A stretch of 64,000 nucleotides of DNA from Cubamyces lactineus (taxonomy: Eukaryota > Basidiomycota > Agaricomycetes > Polyporales > Polyporaceae): positions 806,001 to 870,000 of the forward strand of contig JACDTU010000011.1 in NCBI GenBank assembly GCA_022376465.1. The letters run 5' to 3'. The translations under genes were made by a program, and so were the position numbers. Shown in pieces: positions 59,733-64,000 of this stretch (its first letter is position 1; every line of letters begins with the position of its first letter). The notes under the pieces were generated by a model. That model was not told the DNA's origin. It was given only the letters and a program-made list of their open reading frames with translations, and did not search any database.

Positions 59733-61459
59733 TCATGCCGACGGAGCACCGGACCTCCAACCCTGCGCACCGGCACGTTCACCACCATCGTCCTCTTCGG
59801 GAACGATAACACCGCCATCGTCGTTGAAGACGTCGAACGGGAGGCCCCAGTTCTTGGAAGGGTTCACGACGCGCTGCGGCGGGTGTGACGTCGCTGCCTT
59901 TTCGAGCTTGTTGAACAGGTCCTCGGGCAGTTTCACAACTGCAGAGGACACCTTGAGTAAGACCTGGACAGTGTTCTGACGCGTGATTGCACTTACCGTG
60001 GAAGTTCTCGACGACACGCGAGGGAGTGACGCTCTTAGGAAGCACAATGGTCTAGCAGTGGAATGGATGAGTGTGAATGACTAGACGTCATTGTGTAAAC
60101 TTACGCCTCGCTGGACATGCCAGGAGATGATGGCTTGCGCGGGCGTGATGCCGAGCTCCTTAGCGATCGCCTGGACCTCAGGAACCTGCAAGGTCTCCTT
60201 GACTTGCTTGTTGCTACCAAGGGGGGAATATGCTTCCAAAAGCAGGTTGTTTTCCTTCGCCCACTGATTGTGCGGCATGATGTGATCAGCAACGTCTTGA
60301 TGTATATGAGCCCAAGCGTCACGTACCTTCAGCAGCTCAGGCTGAGGGTTCCAGAAGTTAAGCTCGACCTGGTTCACGGCCGGCTTGTACTTCAGCGGAT
60401 TCGCCGTGAGATTGCGGAGCCTATAAAGCACGTGAGAAACGACCGACAACGGTGAGAAGCGACGATGATAGACCTAGGAATATTGAAGCTGTAAAGGTAA
60501 GAACCAGCATTCAGTATATGCTTATGTAGTACGCCGAGATGAAAGGACGGACTTGCTGACGCCAATGTTGCGGACCTTGCCCTTCTCAACCATTTCCTCG
60601 AGCTTCTGCCATGTCGGGTAGGGGTTCGCAGTGAGCTCTTCATCCAGCACATTGTTGGAACCTTTCTTGAATGCGATGGGCCTGTCCAAGTAATAAGCTA
60701 TCCTTCCGCCTACTATATGCGCGACTTTGAGGCTTACCAGTGAATCAAGTACAAGTCAAGGTAGTCTGTTCCAAGTTTCTGCAGCGACTCGTCCAGAGCA
60801 GGCTCAACATCTTCGGGCGCATGGAACGTGTTCCAGAGCTATAGTACAGGCAGACATCAAAACCTCGTACTACTCATGCTTCGGAGCGCCCAGACACCAC
60901 ATACCTTTGAGGTGAGCCAAACCTGGTCACGCGGCACACCGCTCTCTCGGAGTGCTTGGCCAACTTCCTCTTCATTCTGAGGGGCACTGTCATCATGCTA
61001 TGCAAGTGCAATGCGAAGTTTGCTATACGCACTCTGTATGCCCAAGCCCCGTCAATGTGCCTGTATCCAGCTTTAAGCGCTGTCTTGACGGCCTCTCCGA
61101 CCTCGCCCTTATCGGCCTGCCAGACGCCTGAACTCGACACTCGTTTCAGCCATCCCAAAACGATTGGTTGGGGACATACCGAGGGCTACAGATGGAATCT
61201 TGTCCCCAGAAGGCAAAGTATAGTGGGTAGGTAGCGACGAAACGTTTCGCCGAGCACCATGGCACGGGGTACCCAGCCGCAGCTTCGCGGAACGCGTAAC
61301 TGTCCTCACGCCGATGTACGAGACGTACATGATTGCTGCCACTGCGAGAATGTGGAAGAGGACGCGCTTGAGACGATTTGAGGGTCGTTTGTGGTGATTG
61401 AGCCGCTCCTCGTCGTCGCCGTCGTGCTGAGGGAGCGGTTTGTAGCGTGGTGGAAACAT
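59733..61459 (-). CDS. Membrane-anchored aldo-keto reductase
   Basis: Ten exons join in frame: 61180-61459, 61033-61127, 60905-60976, 60738-60838, 60553-60681, 60474-60488, 60327-60420, 60105-60263, 59997-60051 and 59733-59938, 401 residues. Residues 33-51 ([19 protein letters not shown]) form one transmembrane helix after a basic N-terminus, suggesting a type II anchor; soluble AKRs lack this. The catalytic tetrad is Asp119 (RHIDGAWAY), Tyr124, Lys149 (WLTSK) and His182 (LYLIHW). 'NIGVSNFNIPRLRNL' and '[10 protein letters not shown]' (NADPH-binding loop) are also present. Exon 6 is only 15 nt and supplies the middle of 'SNFNIPR'. The C-terminus carries an extra acidic, Gly-rich tail. The substrate is unknown. 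The start is the only ATG before the anchor; a more upstream frame lacks ATG. Confidence 0.85.
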
Positions 61460-61869
61460 GAGCGAATGGCTGCGATTAGCGGGCAACCAGCAGTACGCAA
61501 CCCAGGGCTCGGGAAAGCGGAGCTCCTGAGGTTGCGTGATATCGAGGTTGCGTCATTTCTTACCAGATTAGATAACGGCTCTATGCTGTTTGCTAAGTGC
61601 TTACAAGTCAGTAAGTAATAGTTACTTACTAGGTTAGCAGCAGCGCTTAACGTACCCGCCTCATAAGTGCAAGCTTGGTGTGCTTCAAGCTATCATCAGC
61701 AAGCTACACCACCTAGCAGCGCGCGGAATACCGCAATGACACACTGATGGCCCAATTCACACCGCTCAAGGTAAACAGATCGGATATATATGATGCTACG
61801 TGAAAATGCCAATACATGGAGACTTCTCCAGCTCAGCAGAGAGACGGCCTCTAGGTAGTACGCATACGT
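61460..61869. other. Intergenic between the AKR and P450 genes
   Basis: 410 bp holding the AKR promoter and the P450 3' end; nothing else recognised. Confidence 0.4.
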
Positions 61870-64000
61870 CTACGCCTTGGCCCGTTGCGGGTAGCCATTG
61901 TTGATAGAAGACAGGGCGAACAGGCGCGGCTTGTCCTTGCGAGGCGACGCGCGGATGAACAAGTTCTTGGGCTTGATGCTGAGCGTCTGCTTGATCTGGA
62001 GCTGGTACTTCGGGTCGTCCATGGCAAGGTCGAACTGCTGGAAGATGGTGACGAGGGCAATCTGAGCTTCTTGCCAGGCGAACGAGCCGCCCTGTTGGAA
62101 GAAGAATTACGATGAGAGGGGTGCGTCTCGGGGTCCTGGTTGACGGAACTTACAATGCACGCCCGGAGGCCGTATCCGAACGCTTGCCACGCTTGGCGCT
62201 AGGAAAAGGCCAATGTAAGTAGAGCACAACCCAAAGGTTTGGTCATAGGCTTACCGGCATAGCCTCGTACTTTCCGTCTAGCATACGCTCAGGCTTGAAT
62301 TCGTCCGCCTGTCAGTCAATGTCAGTGAATACACAATCCATAGCGTAGGTGCATGGTTCACGCACATCTTGACCCCAAACCTTCTTGTCCCGTTGACAGT
62401 CGTACGTGTTGACGATGATCGATTCTCCCTTGTGGATGAGGTACTTGCCGCCAATCGTCGTGTCCTCGAACGGCGCGACGGTACGGGCAGGAGCGGTAGG
62501 AGTCAAGCGGAGCGTCTCGCGCATGACAGCTATATTATCCTGCGATTAGGTCGACGAAGTAATGACGCTATGGTAGCCAACACTTGCCGATGAGGTAGGG
62601 CATGCTGTTGAGATCCTGCGTGGTGAAACGACGGCCGCCAAGGGTAGTGTCGATCTCATCGCGGAGCTTCTGCATCGCCTCGGGGTTCTTGAGCAGATAG
62701 TAGATCGCGAAAACCAGCATTCCTATGAAACGTTTCATATGAGGAAGATGTATCTACTCGAGGCAACCGTTGGAACTTACCAGAAGTGGTCTCGTTACCT
62801 ACGGGTATTATCACCTTTTAGCTAAGCAAAACAGATTTGGCTTCGAACAACTTACCGGCGATAAGGAACGTCAGAAGCTAAAATGAGAAGTTAAACTTCG
62901 GGTGCACCAATACAATCACGCAGGTGGGGCACTCACGTTGTACTGTATAGTCTTGTCTGGAAGCCCCTGCCCAGTCTCCTTATCGCGTCCGTACATCAAG
63001 GCATTCAGTATGTCCTCCTTGTCAGTGGGGTGGGCACGACGCTGCGCCAAGACTAGGGAGATAAGACGTGGTCAGCATTGGGTAGCAGGTACAACGATGA
63101 AGTCACTCACTCTCGTCGGCGACCTTGAAGAGCGTCTTCTGGTCTTCCTCGTACTTCTTGTTCTCCGCAACCAGCATGCTCTGCACGAGCTCGGGGCGAG
63201 CTCCACGCTTGGTGCTCTCGAGGAGGAAGTCTGCCATCGCAATCGCGAACGGATGGACGGTTTCCTAGAGTGAGAGATAGGTATGTGAGTAAAGTGGCAT
63301 TGGATCCTGGAGCAACCAGCCCCGTACCCGGTAGAACGAGTTCAAGCTACAAGAAGTCGCGCGTTAGCATGTGCACGCGGCCGAGGCAGGAGACCATATG
63401 CATACCGGTAGTCCATCGCACAGAGGCAAATGGTATCGAGCGTAACGCGAGAGAAGTCGGCAGCGATGTCAATGACCGAGTCGGCGCCGAATCTGTGTTC
63501 ACACAGCCTGAGCAACCTCGGCATACATGATGCAGCTCGAAACGTCTCACCGCTCCCATTTCAGGACGAGCTGCGACATAATATCCATCATGTCGTCGGC
63601 CAGGTTGCAGATCTTCTCGGGAGTGAAGAGGGGCATCAACAAGTTGTCTGCAGCGGTGTTCAGATGCAGCGCAAGAGCGTTCAGTAGTGGGGACACCTAC
63701 GGGCGATGTACCAGTTCTTCTCTTCAGGGAGACGAGCCTACATTCGGGAGTAAGTCGGGAACATAGAAAGACAGCAGGGAAGTAGTATCCACCGTGAAGA
63801 GACCATCGCCGGCAGCGTTCCTCAACTGGTTCGAGTTCGCCGCGATCTTCTTCGCAAACCGCTTCTCGTCCGAGACTTCAGCCATCAACGCCTGCGAGTT
63901 GACGATGATTCTCTTGTCGCCTAGATATTGGGTGAGATAGCGGTCAGCAAACATCATGAACTCCTTAGTATCGATCGTTTCTTACCGGCAACCGTCAACG
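61870..64000 (-). CDS. Cytochrome P450, CYP505/CYP102-like haem domain (5' end outside window)
   Basis: At least 15 exons are visible: 63986->64000, 63793-63920, 63701-63737, 63551-63647, 63406-63492, 63328-63346, 63111-63264, 62937-63052, 62856-62877, 62781-62798, 62588-62722, 62366-62529, 62255-62308, 62154-62198 and 61870-62091 (436 residues). Motifs: I-helix 'LIAGNETTSG', K-helix 'MRETLRLTPTAPARTVAP', 'DEFKPERMLDGKYEAMP', and the haem-binding 'FGYGLRACIGGSFAW', split by an intron after Cys-Ile. These wordings, and 'IKQTLSIKPKNLFIRA', match CYP505/CYP102-type self-sufficient P450s (fatty-acid hydroxylases). However, the gene stops right after the haem domain, with no flavodoxin or reductase part, so it would need a separate reductase. 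One intron (62530-62587) uses a GC donor. Three exons are 18-22 nt. The N-terminal part lies beyond position 64000. Confidence 0.85.

Noticed and set aside
1..64000. CRISPR array, rRNA or prokaryotic operon features
   Set aside because: No regularly spaced repeats or rRNA blocks; spliced genes show that this is eukaryotic DNA.

Overview
The window looks like the chromosome of a filamentous basidiomycete, probably an Agaricomycete. Genes are broken by many short introns (mostly 50-70 bp, GT-AG with a few GC-AG), are packed on both strands, and belong to families typical of mushroom-forming fungi: F-box proteins, proteins often database-labelled 'geranylgeranyl pyrophosphate synthetase', a CYP505-like P450, and lineage-expanded unknowns. 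Base composition is moderately GC-rich. All exon models below were built by hand from reading-frame continuity, splice sites and family motifs.

Layout. 0-3.5 kb: two F-box-type genes and a kinase relic. 3.5-4.6 kb: a non-autonomous TIR transposon (a second copy lies inverted at 54.4-55.5 kb). 4.8-10.8 kb: a compact housekeeping block with a DUF3605 protein, RanGAP (Rna1), phosphopantothenoylcysteine decarboxylase, and a conserved RG-rich protein of unknown function. 10.8-24.9 kb: about 14 kb almost without recognisable genes. Its one clear gene encodes a 44-residue secreted-peptide precursor (15.4-15.7 kb) with a signal peptide, an Arg-Arg site and a nine-residue C-terminal peptide.

24.9-38.6 kb: an RG-rich protein of the 'GGPPS-labelled' family and a frameshifted paralogue, an SDR, a frameshifted member of an XPA-like family, and two AIF/FSP1-like flavin oxidoreductases on the minus strand. 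38.6-43.5 kb is weakly coding or empty. 43.6-44.9 kb: proteasome subunit beta-6 (PRE7). 47.3-52.2 kb: a relic and two more AIF-like genes on the plus strand, an inverted counterpart of the 32-36 kb pair. 55.7-59.5 kb: two intact XPA-like paralogues. 59.7-64 kb: a membrane-anchored aldo-keto reductase and a P450 whose 5' end lies beyond the window.

The genes do not form one pathway. The main themes are local gene-family expansion (AIF-like x4 plus a relic, XPA-like x3, GGPPS-labelled x2) with decay, inverted duplication and apparent gene conversion, next to stable single-copy housekeeping genes. The most novel items are the small secreted peptide precursor, the zinc-finger-less XPA-like family, and the inverted AIF-like cluster.
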